Assembly (NCBI GenBank): GCA_035079385.1
Contig: JAVHKY010000003.1
Location: forward strand, 17,271,001-17,335,000
Direction of reading: 5' to 3'
From: Aspidiotus rigidus
Lineage: Eukaryota > Arthropoda > Insecta > Hemiptera > Diaspididae
DNA length: 64,000 bases
The notes under the pieces are model-generated. The model was not told the origin of the DNA and did not search any database. It was given only the letters and a program-made list of their open reading frames with translations. Shown one piece after another: positions 24,001 through 31,270 of this stretch. Made by a program: the position numbers and the translations under genes. Numbering within the stretch: position 1 is the stretch's first letter; every line of letters starts with the position of its first letter.

Positions 24001-27000
24001 TTACCCTCACAATGGAGAACAGTAGGATAGAATACAAAATCTACAGGAAGCTGACGCATACCGACACCATCATCCCAAATGACTCCTACCACCACCCCAG
24101 GCACAAGTTAGCGGCAATCCAGAACTACTGCTATCGGGCAATTTCTATTCTCAAGAACAATGAAGAGAAGAGGAAAGAGATCGAGATAGTAAAGCAGATC
24201 GCAGAAGCCAATGGCTACCACAGATGTGTGGTGGAGGGAGTCTTTGGGAAAATGGAAACAAAGAAAGGATCCCATGATAACATAGTGAGAAAGTACTCCG
24301 GATCGATACCATATATGGGAAAGTACACAAGCAAGGTGATAAAGGCGTTCAATGGCTACGATGTGAATGTGGGTATCCAGAATAACCAACCCATGGTGAA
24401 GAGAATCAGCAATGACCAGACGGAACAAAAGGACAAGGGAAGCTTGAGCGGAGTGTACAAGCTCAGTTGCGAACAGTGCGAGGGGATCTATATCGGTGAG
24501 ACTGGGAGAAAGTTTGAGATCAGAGAAAGGAGCACAAAACGTCGAGGGAGAAAGAAGATGGCAAGTCACTGTTTAGGAAACACTGTAACGAGGAAAACCA
24601 CGATGGAGAGGGAATATTTGAAGTCATACACGTAGAGAATCGCACAAAGAGAAGAAAACTCTGGGAACAAATGGAGATTGCAAAAGCCAAGAGGAAGAAA
24701 GCCTACCTCTTGAACAATGTAATCACATTTGACAGCGAAAAACGACGGCTTCCTTAACGAAGTTAAACGAGGAACGCAGGGAACCTGTTTTATAAGTCGA
24801 ATGGGATTTGGTATTGAAAATTCAAGGAAGCCTAGACCTAGATAAAGATAGTATAAAGAAGGCCTAGACCTACTATAAGCCTATCATAATATAGTTTGAG
24901 AATCAAAATTTTTCTCGCTCGAGAGACGAAATTTTTCCAAGTCCCCGTTCTATCATATATAGCTCGAGAGTCGAAATTTTTTAACAGGGAACCTGTTTTA
25001 TGGGGGGCTATTTGAGAAATCTGCCGTCCGCCGTCCGCCGTGCGCCGTCCAGCGAAAAACTTAGAAAAATTGCGACCCTCGAGCCATATATAATAGGAGA
25101 GGGACTTAGAAAAATTTTGACTCTCGAGCTATATATGATAGAAGGGGGACTTAGAAAAATTTCGACTCTCGAGCTATAGATGATAGAAGGGGGACTTAGA
25201 AAAATTTCGATCCTCGAGCCATATATGATAGGAGAGGGACTTAGAAAAATGTTGACTCTCGAGCTATAGATGATAGAAGGAGGACTTAGAAAAATTTCGA
25301 TCCTCGAGCCATATATGATAGGAGAGGGACTTAGAAAATTTTCGACTCTCGAGCTATATAATAGGAGAGAGACTTGGAAAAATTTTCTATATATGATAGG
25401 AGGGGAGACTTGAAAAATTTCGACTCTCGAGCTATATATGATAAGAGGGGGACTTGGAAGAATTTCGACTCTCGAGCTATATATGATAGAAGGGGGACTT
25501 GGAAGAATTTCGACTCTCGAACTATATATGATAGGAGGGGGACTTAGAAAAAATTTCGACTCTCGAGCTATAGATGATAGAAGGGGGACTTAGAAAAATT
25601 TCGATCTTCGAGCCATATATGATAGGAGAGGGACTTAGAAAAATTTTGACTCTCGAGCTATATAATAGGAGAGAGACAGACCAACTAATCCAAATATAGC
25701 TCGAGAGTCGAAATTTTTCCAAATCCCCCTCCTATCATGTATAGCTCAAGAGTGAAAATTTTAACAAGAAACCTGATTTATCCAACTATATTATATTGGT
25801 CTAAACCTTCTTTTCACTACCTTCCTCCAGATATAAGTTGCCTTGAATTTTCAATACCAAATCTCATTCCAATCATAAAACAGGTTCCCTGCGTTCCTCG
25901 TTTAACTTCGTTAAGGAAGCCGTAATTTCTAAGTCCCTCTCCTATCATATATGGCTCGAGGGTCGAAATTTTTCCAAGTTTTTCGCTGGACGGCGCACGG
26001 CGTACGCCACATTTCTCAAATAGCCCCCCATAAAACAGGTTCCCTATTAAAATCATTCGGCCTGGTGATTGGACGAGAGAGGAAGAACGGAACCAACCAA
26101 TGAGACGGCAGGAATCCAGGTAGCCAATAGAAACGCATCATTTAGGATAATAGATTGAACCAATCACAAAGCAGCAGTATGTTTTAGCCAATAAGAACAC
26201 AATGTCGTATTATTGGTAAGAATAAGTTTCTAGAAGTGAACCAATCACAACACAGCATTGTCATAGCCAATAAGATCACAGTGTTATACTATAAAAACTG
26301 ATGGTCAAGGCCTTGTTCTCCAGTTGCGACACAATTGATGATGGGATAACACCCGAAAGTACTCTTGTATAAGCAACTAATAAAGTAGATTTGTACAATT
26401 GAAAAACCCTGTTTCATGAGTCAAATGGGTATTGGTATTGAGAGGCCTAGGCCTAGATAAAGCTAGTATAAAGAAGGCCTAGACCAACTATAAGCCTAGT
26501 ATAATATGGTTTCAGAGTCTAAATTTGTCTATCTCGAGCTACATATGGTAGCTCGAGAGTCGAAATTTTCCAAGTTTTTGGCTGGACGGCGCACGGCAAA
26601 TTTCTCAAAAAGCCCCCCATAAAACAGGTTCCCTGGTAATAATATGTACATCAAAAATGTGAACTTACTTCAGTGAGGACGCTCTTATTCATGGGCGTGT
26701 GAGAAGCTTCGGTCTCCTGCGACTGGTTCTCCTCCGAGTCGCTGCAGACTTCTTGAATCGGAGAAGCAGTCTCTAAATCCCGAATGGCTTTTTGCATGGC
26801 GTTTTTCATCGCCTCTGGAAACGTTTCCCGTGACTCGACGCAGGCAGTCGAGTTACCAACGCTATTACCGTTACCAGCGTTCGCAGCTGCTACCGATGTC
26901 GCTGTCGAACTATTACGATGACGAGCTCTCTTTCTCGAGGTACCACCACCGCCTCCTGGATCGTTGCGGCTACGCGCTATACTATTCGAGCGTTTTTTGT

Positions 27001-27111
27001 ACCACAAGTACGTGAAAAATAACACCGCGATTGTCGGAATGGTCACCGCAACTATATGCTGGGCCTGAATCGTAGGTGCCATGCCATATATTCCGCACCA
27101 GGCTTGTTCAA
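8162..27111 (-). CDS. AKAP1: Mitochondrial A-kinase anchor protein, AKAP1-like (N-anchor, KH, Tudor), about 803 aa in nine coding exons
   Basis: AKAP1 tethers PKA and RNA to the outer mitochondrial membrane and supports local translation. Coding exons on the minus strand are 27082-26669, 11744-10963, 10884-10734, 10648-10393, 9917-9778, 9486-9309, 9274-9017, 8464-8331 and 8260-8162. All joins keep phase and use GT/AG; the sum is 2412 nt including the stop. The start ATG 27082-27080 opens MAPTIQAQHIVAVTIPTIAV, a hydrophobic segment followed by WYKKR, the expected mitochondrial anchor layout. Acceptor TTACAG at 27112 shows at least one more upstream, probably non-coding, exon. The first large intron (26668-11745) is 14.9 kb of transposons. 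The join between exons 6 and 7 needs a 34- or 37-nt intron, which is unusually short. The PKA-binding helix was not securely placed. Confidence 0.9.
9778..10648 (-). CDS. AKAP1: AKAP1 KH domain (two exons)
   Basis: Exons 10648-10393 and 9917-9778 encode a type-I KH domain that binds single-stranded RNA. WYQFVIPQEHVGKLIGKQG contains the GKQG loop. FINTVKSRSNTRIFIKKH follows, then TQADINKALEMIRNRFPEE after the intron at the ALE|G junction. The second exon ends at CTCCAT|GTAATT, so RSELLH joins LDLVEGVNND of the next exon in phase. That linker is characteristic of AKAP1 proteins between KH and Tudor. Borders were picked from splice signals and phase. Confidence 0.92.
10734..11744 (-). CDS. AKAP1: AKAP1 central charged region (two exons)
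   Basis: Exons 11744-10963 and 10884-10734 join through a 78-nt intron, with donor AAG|GTAAAT and acceptor TTTCAG. The 782-nt exon encodes a hydrophilic, probably disordered region rich in Ser, Asn, Lys and Asp. A strongly basic run (KARKRRAKKRLKAQ) could contact RNA or act as a localisation signal. The second exon is rich in Asp, Cys and Ser. No folded domain is recognised. Low complexity and rapid divergence are usual for this part of AKAP1 proteins. Exon phases 0/2 and 2/0 fit their neighbours. Confidence 0.85.
11746..12210. repeat. Intron sequence with a (GA)n microsatellite at 12049-12092
   Basis: This is AKAP1 intron DNA between exon 2 and the first Penelope-like element. It holds an uninterrupted AG dinucleotide run of about 44 bp. 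Nothing else is recognised. Confidence 0.9.
12211..13998 (+). mobile_element. Penelope-like element family A, copy A1 (5'-truncated, frameshifted)
   Basis: The copy begins within the reverse transcriptase (RPLVNSIQSPCYKITK) and continues through motif A (FDVTNMF), motif B (GVAMGSPLSPILAEIFM) and motif C (ARYVDDILIVW). It then enters the GIY-YIG nuclease (SGVYKLSCEQCEGIHIGETG). At least three frameshifts break it: about 12440, 12780, and a shift after FEIRER. In the shifted frame the nuclease resumes as EHKTSREKEDDKSLFGKHCN, ending at TGA near 13635. The 3' untranslated end includes a hammerhead-like fold and finishes with the family terminus CTCACTCACTCATTATGAG. It sits in the AKAP1 intron, antisense to that gene. 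No clear target duplication was found. Confidence 0.9.
13853..13907 (+). ncRNA. Hammerhead ribozyme-like fold in 3' end of PLE A1
   Basis: The outer stem I is GUUGC/GCAAC (13853-13857 / 13903-13907). An internal loop follows, then inner stem I ACAA/UUGU (13861-13864 / 13895-13898). The core CUGAUGA is at 13865-13871, followed by one extra U. Stem II is GGG/CCC with a six-base loop, and the box GAAA is at 13885-13888. Stem III is a single A-U pair capped by the palindrome GUAC, then C17 with predicted cleavage after 13894. Type I layout as known from Penelope-like elements; activity is not tested. Confidence 0.75.
14000..14847. other. Intron DNA with dispersed CGATAGT-type inverted motifs
   Basis: Between about 14400 and 14840 the motif CGATAGTTT and its complement recur at least eight times, clustered at both ends. 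This suggests a decayed MITE-like element. Termini and target duplication could not be defined. The remainder is unremarkable. Confidence 0.4.
14848..15265. repeat. Dispersed repeat family with internal hairpin, copy 1
   Basis: Arms 14989-15047 and 15090-15145 are imperfect reverse complements (GAGATATAATTGGACTCCAT against its complement). Flanking sequence on both sides matches a second copy at about 43195-43860 (for example GACGTGAATTGAA and CGATTATATCTC). This copy holds the empty site TCGTTATAGTG that is occupied by a MITE in the other copy. Confidence 0.75.
15548..15966 (-). mobile_element. Foldback-family element (short copy) with CRE palindrome
   Basis: The left side carries AACAGGGAACCTATTTTATC and AAAAACGTCTGCCGTCTGGC. 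The right side carries the complement of the family end (CATGAAACAGGTTCCGTGCC, then TCGTTCAACTCCGTTAA). The same paired ends occur at 53238-53598 and 61-62.7 kb. A TGACGTCA palindrome lies at 15845-15852. No coding capacity. Confidence 0.7.
15967..18680. other. Intron DNA without recognised features
   Basis: Only short ORFs with no recognisable domains occur here. A lone TGACGTCA lies at 17335-17342. I see nothing else to annotate. Confidence 0.5.
18681..19649. other. Less AT-rich intron segment, possibly an unidentified repeat
   Basis: About 18690-19060 is more GC-balanced than its surroundings and has overlapping ORFs on both strands without known domains. The composition resembles retroelement untranslated regions, but I could not assign it to a family. 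Confidence 0.3.
19650..21440. repeat. Diverged tandem duplication (about 270 bp) split by a LINE
   Basis: 19650-19745 and 19920-20028 are related (CTCTGCGTGCGTGCCAGACC against GTGAGCGTGCTTGCTAGACC). Further units built around CTTGGTCCAAGCCTCCGTGA recur at about 19750 and 21410. The LINE at 20029-21390 interrupts the series. Similar AGGCCTAGACCTA motifs recur at 24.8 and 26.4 kb. Confidence 0.6.
20029..21390 (-). mobile_element. Non-LTR retrotransposon 3' fragment with RNase H domain (I/Jockey-group type)
   Basis: The minus strand encodes an RNase H domain in two overlapping frames (21313-20963 and 21093-20734). The catalytic motifs are IFTDGSKDHEGVGMAF, FHAEQMAIFQAL, ISDSLSVLQSI and WIPAHVGITNNKITDEKA. 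A tail segment at about 20712-20386 (LRFGHNRLPIHLKRINV) is typical of the sequence that follows RNase H in I-group LINEs. The 3' end has AATAAA (complement at 20049-20054) and a poly-A tract (T run 20029-20038). It is 5'-truncated, lacks the RT, and carries at least one frameshift. Confidence 0.85.
21462..21798. mobile_element. MITE-like element with nested inverted repeats
   Basis: The ends GGGCCGGCCATCCGCTAG and CTAGCGCTGTCCGGCCC are imperfect inverted repeats. Just inside, GAAACGGGAGCTAAATTATG is repeated in inverted orientation near 21725-21760. There is no ORF of note. The target duplication is not evident. Confidence 0.6.
21800..22783. other. Intron DNA, nothing recognised
   Basis: There are short ORFs only, without domains or clear repeat borders. 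Confidence 0.5.
22784..22844. repeat. Foldback-family terminus, target of PLE A2
   Basis: The sequence ACGGCTTCCTTCACGAAATT followed by AGGGAACCTGTTTTAT is the foldback-family end. It is cut at 22844/22845 by PLE A2, and the interrupted sequence resumes after 26407. Confidence 0.75.
22930..22984 (-). ncRNA. Hammerhead-like fold in inverted 5' terminus of PLE A2
   Basis: This is the complement of the A1 fold. On the minus strand it reads GUUGC, ACAA, core CUGAUGA plus U, GGG/CCC stem II, GAAA, AGUACU, C, UUGU, GCAAC. The core is intact. Its transcript would be antisense to the element's ORF. Confidence 0.72.
23028..24635 (+). CDS. Penelope-like reverse transcriptase with GIY-YIG start (longest copy, 535 aa, broken)
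   Basis: The protein is the polyprotein of a Penelope-like retroelement: a telomerase-related RT followed by a GIY-YIG endonuclease that nicks the target. Visible motifs are LILKMADKGSTVVVMEKEDY, LKGLVKLHKENRPMRHLVNS, motif A FDVTNMFGTIP, motif B GLAMGSPLSPILAEIFMND, motif C ARYVDDILIVW, and the post-RT block INYLDLTLTMENSRIEYKIY. The nuclease begins GVYKLSCEQCEGIYIGETG with Arg in FEIR. Directly after FEIRER the true frame shifts: the catalytic EH and downstream KHCNEENH lie in another frame, as in copy A1. The N-terminal domain (seen in A3) is absent. Probably non-functional as read. Confidence 0.9.
   Translation: MIFGKVLLDIKEDMCRTYDRTQVMQRKVTNLQNKIRQNNLILKMADKGSTVVVMEKEDYTQKVESYIAVNGYQELARDPTRKYQDDLKAVLKRNNVPGNGRTLEMNPVAPKLKGLVKLHKENRPMRHLVNSIQSPCYKIAKIVATFLKENYQFAPRRSIRNNGELIEQLDKLEIRSNDKLISFDVTNMFGTIPKEKLLTLLKDNRYHGNPDGSKYASIVEEILSQNYCRFDIRFYSQERGLAMGSPLSPILAEIFMNDIMANKILKGSKFRNSIKHWARYVDDILIVWSGTDRQVDLFLSEMNAMNESIKFTVEKGNETINYLDLTLTMENSRIEYKIYRKLTHTDTIIPNDSYHHPRHKLAAIQNYCYRAISILKNNEEKRKEIEIVKQIAEANGYHRCVVEGVFGKMETKKGSHDNIVRKYSGSIPYMGKYTSKVIKAFNGYDVNVGIQNNQPMVKRISNDQTEQKDKGSLSGVYKLSCEQCEGIYIGETGRKFEIRERSTKRRGRKKMASHCLGNTVTRKTTMEREYLKSYT
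24743..26051. mobile_element. Foldback element with inverted ends and minisatellite core, nested in PLE A2
   Basis: Both ends carry the same segment in opposite orientation (GGCTTCCTTAACGAAGTTAA, then AGGGAACCTGTTTTAT). A second inner pair (AACAGGGAACCTGTTTTATG, then GGGGGGCTATTTGAGAAAT) occurs at about 24983 and 26045. Between them lie the minisatellite and AGGCCTAGACCTA motifs. There is no protein. Comparison with copy A1 shows PLE sequence GACAGCGAAAAA joined to ATTCGGCCTGGTGATTGG there, which fixes the insertion point. Confidence 0.82.
25060..25740. repeat. Minisatellite, about 14 copies of a 42-46 bp unit
   Basis: The unit is CTCGAGCTATATATGATAG, then AAGGGGGACTTAGAAAAATTT and CGA, repeated with small changes (GAG/GAA, TATATA/TATAGA). 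The final copies (about 25695-25745) are in inverted orientation. It forms the core of the foldback element. Confidence 0.9.
26323..26377 (+). ncRNA. Hammerhead-like fold in 3' end of PLE A2 (core C3 changed to U)
   Basis: The stems, GAAA box and AGUACU stem III match copy A1. The core reads UUGAUGA (26335-26341), so C3 is lost and activity is expected to fall unless G8 is also changed, which it is not. Confidence 0.68.
26408..26640. mobile_element. Foldback-family fragment (right part of the copy split by PLE A2)
   Basis: It continues the foldback sequence after PLE A2 with AGTCAAATGGGTATTGGTAT, AGGCCTAGGCCTAG and CTCGAGAGTCGAAATTTT. It ends CCCCCATAAAACAGGTTCCC at about 26634, next to the AKAP1 anchor exon. 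Confidence 0.75.
26669..27111 (-). CDS. AKAP1: AKAP1 exon with start codon and membrane anchor
   Basis: The exon runs from acceptor TTACAG (ends 27112) to donor GAA|GTAAGT (exon end 26669). Translation from 27082 gives an N-terminal hydrophobic helix of about residues 9-26, then YKKRSNS. A low-complexity Gly/Arg/Ala/Asn stretch and an acidic tail (SDSEENQSQETEAS) follow. The segment EAMKNAMQKAIRDLE could form an amphipathic helix and is a candidate RII-binding site by inference only. The reading frame is open upstream to the acceptor, so an N-terminal extension cannot be excluded. Confidence 0.88.
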
Positions 27112-27407
27112 CTGTAACAGAAATATCATTCAAGATTTAGTACATTGAATTCATTTTTACTTCGAAAGCGATCCTAATATTCTAAGCACTCGCAATCGTC
27201 TTTAGAAACAGCGTTCCTCTGCGAGCGTAATTTAAGGAGATTCCTCCTGATTATAAGGTTTCCCCAGAGGGGTGACCATTACTCCACCCTCATTATCGCT
27301 ACAAAACGCAACCTAGACTTTAAAAGAGCCAATATTGGAACAAGGTTAGCAGGAGGACAATAATACGAAATTCGATAAGAGTGCGACAGATAGCGAAAAT
27401 CAATCAC

Positions 27408-27591
27408 TTATCGACAACAATATCACGAGAAATGCAAAGCCGAAAGCGACGACATAGTACAGAAAGACTTTTCTGCGAACCACGTTCGGCGATATCTTGA
27501 CCATAATACAGTCGAGTCCCTTCGCCGCCGTGCTGATGGTCATTATACGCGCACAACACATTCTAATTTCGAATACACTCCCAGGTTGCAT
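27408..27591 (-). other. Small ORF with a predicted membrane helix upstream of AKAP1 (uORF or alternative first exon)
   Basis: A 63-codon ORF on the AKAP1 strand begins MQPGSVFEIRMCC and contains VFLYYVVAFGFAFLVILLS, a convincing hydrophobic segment after basic VRRK. A donor-like AA|GTGATT at 27408/27407 is in the phase (1) needed to join the AKAP1 exon acceptor at 27112. It could be an alternative N-terminus, a uORF, or chance. I do not recognise a family. Confidence 0.3.
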
Positions 27592-28879
27592 GTTCTCTTA
27601 TTCAATTTACCAGCAGCGCTCGTATTTCTTTCTTCAATATGGCGTACGAACCGTATACTCTCTCAGCGGTACGTATTCTGCATGAACTGGATGAATGAAA
27701 GTTTCAGAATTGACCCGAACACGCTAGCCTTCGACAACACACCAGATATTATATTCGTATATATCTCTAAGCAATTCGTATCACAATGTTACACTGTATT
27801 TATAGACGATCGTGTGTAGCGACGGCATTCGAGATATACACAGCATTATACGACGAATACGTACTGCGTAACCAATTTCGACAACGTTCATCATTCCTAC
27901 GTAATAACGAGACGCAAAAATTACGTCGGAATTGAATGCACTTAATAACGCATCAACCGAAAGGCAAGACATTAAACTACTACAATATAAAAATGAGCAG
28001 CTCGCAAGAGGGCGGCAGAGAGCGAGCGAGCGAGAGAGAGAGATGACGGAGGTCATGGAACTCGATGAAACGTGATCAGTTGGAGAGATTTGCGAACTCC
28101 GTATATTTTGCGTTACTATAGAATTTTCACACTGTCCCGAAAGAGATAGACAGAGTGACGTAGATATAGACGCAGGCAGACCGAAAAAAAAACCTGCCAA
28201 GACGATGACAATCCGAATGACCAACCACAAAGGTAAGACTCACCCTTCTCGACAAAAACTCTACGGAATTGCTCAGTCTCCGAATACATCTTTATAGGTA
28301 ACCCAAACGCAAAGATATGGCATAACACCATACCTCGGAAGAAAGTGAAAGTACAGCAATCTTTATTGAATAAAACATGTAAATTCAAACGTCTCTCTCC
28401 ATGTCCGCTCTTTGTCTCTCACGATTAGAAAAAATTTTCAGTTTGTGGGCTTTACAAACTAATATGATCAGAATTTGACTTTTCAAAACAAAAATTTCAG
28501 TATTATTTAGACCGGACATCCGCTTGGAGTGTCGTAATCGTTCACCAGTTACAAAGTTCACCGAGCATTTCACGACGAAATACTGTACACGGACTTCTGA
28601 AAATCAAGCTATATTAGCACTTTGAAACTTACAAATAAAATGCTAATTTATGGCATAAAATTTGTACGTCGACTCATGGCCGGCGTTAGATGTGAGGGCC
28701 AATACAAAATGCACCATGCAAAACAATCCTGTATTCTGCACCATAAAGCACTTTCAACGCTATTGCAATTTTGTACTGTCAACACATCGGAATGACGAAT
28801 GCTTTCCATCAATTTTCACACGAATTTACCGATAACTCCAAATTAGTATAGTGTAGCAGACAAAGCACACAGTGCGTAA
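27592..28879. other. 5' flank of AKAP1; possible non-coding first-exon region, nothing firm
   Basis: A minus-strand donor-like GAAGG|GTGAGT lies near 28245, and a short GA-rich run lies at about 28022-28043. The AKAP1 5' exon may lie here, but no ORF or promoter element is convincing. Confidence 0.35.
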
Positions 28880-31270
28880 GGCTTCTCCTGGGAAAGCGGT
28901 CGCCTACTTCTCCGTTTGAGTCCTTGACAATTTGATAAGCAATTTAACATCGGCTCTTGTGAAAGTGATATCGAAAAAAAAAAGTGTTTTTCAAGAAAAA
29001 TATCGAGCTTCGAAAGGTAATGGAGAGGAACAAAATTGGAGCTCTTGTATCAATTTCACGATCTCCCCCCCCCCCCGTCGTGTATAAATTTTCTCAGTTT
29101 GGTGGTAAAATCACGGCAAACTATAGGCAACCGCCTTCCAGAGAGAAGCCTAAATGATTATCTTTTTCTATTCTACCATTTTGCAAATAAAATTTCTTTC
29201 GCACTATTCACAAACCAAAACTATATCGTACGTGCACAACTTCCAGTGTTTCTTATTTATTTCGGTGTTTCAAATATTTCGTTAAGCGATCATCAACTTC
29301 TACTTTCAAGTATTTCTAATACAATTCATCAATTCGCGAATAAAATCAAAGAAGGCGCTCTCTACATTTTCTGTGACGGTCATTTGCGGAAGCTTGGCGA
29401 AAATGTGACGATCTTGAAAAATTCATCCGAGATATTTGAAATTATATTCAATCGACAGGAAATTAAGGACTGCAATTTTTGTTCCATACATTTTTCAGAA
29501 AAAAAAATAATATTTTGCGATTTTATTAACGTGCTGTCTTATGGCAAAAAACGCCATGATCACCTTCTCGAGATCGACAACAGCGCCAGCGCCACTACAG
29601 ATCACTTCATATGTGAATTTTGGCACTAGAGTTCTCTAACGCGGGGGTCTGCGATATGAATAATCGTATCTGCAAAACAACAAACAAGAGAATAGGGCTT
29701 TATGTACTGCGTACTGTAGGCTGAAGTAGGTCTTCTTCCTCTGATCGTTGTTTTACCGATACGTCAATTCAACTTTGTACGACAGATCTTACAAAAGAGT
29801 AAGCTTCCGCTAATGATCGCAAAGGTACAGAAAAATGATACGCAAATAGCCATCAGCAGCTCTTCCCTGAAAGGCGGGGCGGCGACCTGCTTCCCCGCTT
29901 GAGTCCTTATCAATTTGATGAGCAATATTTAATATCGGCTAGTATGAAGGTGAAATTAAGAAAACAGTATTTTTCGAGAAAAATAACGAGGTTCGAAATA
30001 AAATGAAGAGAAACAAAGTTGGAGGACTTTTACCTATACATCACGACCCCCCTACGTCGTGTGTAAATTTCAACAGTTTGGTGGAAAAATCACGGGAAAC
30101 TATAGGCAATCGACTTTCTCGAAAAAGCCTAATCGAGTTTTAGAATTAATGATTCATGTCCTATTATATAATTTTATCTTCCTTCATTTCACCATTTTGC
30201 ACTATTCACAACCAAAATTATATTGTACGTGCACAACTTTCAGTTGCCTTTTTTTGTTGTCTCAAATATCTTGTTCAATTACCGTCAACTTCTACTTCCA
30301 TGTATTTCTAATACAATTCATCAATTGGTACAAAAGTTTTTCAACACTTGAGCCTACGACATGAAGTGGGCTATCTGCAAAACAACGAACAGGAGAATAA
30401 GGCTTCTTTTGGTACTGTCTATTGTAGGCTTAAGGAAGTCTCATTCCACCGATAGTTGTTTTGCAGATACGTCAATTCGACAGATCTCACAAAAGAGTAA
30501 TTCTCCAGTTGATGATTGCGAAGGTACAGAAAAATGATGTACATGCAGCCATCAGCGGCTCTTCCTGGGACGGCGGGCGCCTGCTTCCCCGCTTGAGACA
30601 ATTTAACATCGGCTCTCATGAAGGTGACATAGAAGAAAAAAGTATTTTTCAAGAAAAATATTGAGTTTTGAAAGGTAATGAAGAGGAACGAAGTTTAAGC
30701 TCTTGCACATATTTCATTATTTTCCCCCACAACGTTGTGTTCGGTGGAAAAATTACGGCAAACTATAGGTAACCGCCTTCTAGGAGGAATCCTAATTCAG
30801 TTTTAGAATTGATGCACTATTGAACATGTATCTTCTTCCATTCTACCATTTTGCTAATACAAATTTTCTCGCACCGTTCAAACATCACAACCAAAACTAT
30901 TTTGTACGTGCACAACTTTCAGTGCCCCTCCCCCCCTTCGGTGTCAAATATTTAGTTGAACTATAATCAACTTCTACTTCCTTGTATTTCTAACACAATT
31001 TATCAATTGGTACCGACGTTTTCTCACAAGTGGGCATGTGACATGAATTGGTGTAACTGTAAAATAAAGAACAGGAGAATCAGCCTTTTGGTACAGGCTA
31101 CTGTAGGCAAAATGAAGTCTTATTCCACTGATCGTTGTTTTGCAGATACGTCAATTACACTTTGTACGACAGGTCTTCTAGGAGATTGTGTCTCCAGCTG
31201 ATGATTGTACTTGCATTGAGTTTTTGACGACGGACGACGTTACCAAGGCACACAAAAATGCAGGTTTTAC
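28880..31270. repeat. Tandem array of a 0.68-0.98 kb unit, about 3.5 diverged copies
   Basis: Anchors recur in order: GCAGATACGTCAATT at about 29757, 30463 and 31141; CTTCCCCGCTTGAGT at 29890 and 30583, with a variant at 28909; GGCAAACTATAGGCAACCGC at 29109, with variants at 30098 and 30758; and GTACGTGCACAACTT at 29228, 30225 and 30905. The spacing is about 680-710 bp for the last three and 980 bp for the first. The 197-codon plus-strand ORF at 29036-29629 lies inside copy 1, is not conserved in the others, and is probably chance. Confidence 0.82.

Larger units (their letters stand above)
22845..26407 (+). mobile_element. Penelope-like element family A, copy A2, with inverted terminal segment and nested foldback element
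   Basis: The layout is an inverted copy of the 3' terminal region (22845-23035), then RT and GIY-YIG coding (23028-24740), then a foldback insertion (24743-26051), then the genuine 3' end (26052-26407). Flanking 10-mers CCTGTTTTAT (22835-22844) and CCTGTTTCAT (26408-26417) look like a target duplication with one change. The N-terminal domain is missing, so the inverted terminus joins directly to the RT. It lies in the AKAP1 intron, antisense to that gene. Confidence 0.88.

Noticed and set aside
25060..25740. CRISPR array
   Set aside because: The repeats have no constant spacers, no cas genes, and the context is a eukaryotic foldback element.
29036..29629. 197-codon ORF as a protein gene
   Set aside because: It lies in unit 1 of a tandem array whose other units do not keep the frame, and the protein has no recognisable domain.
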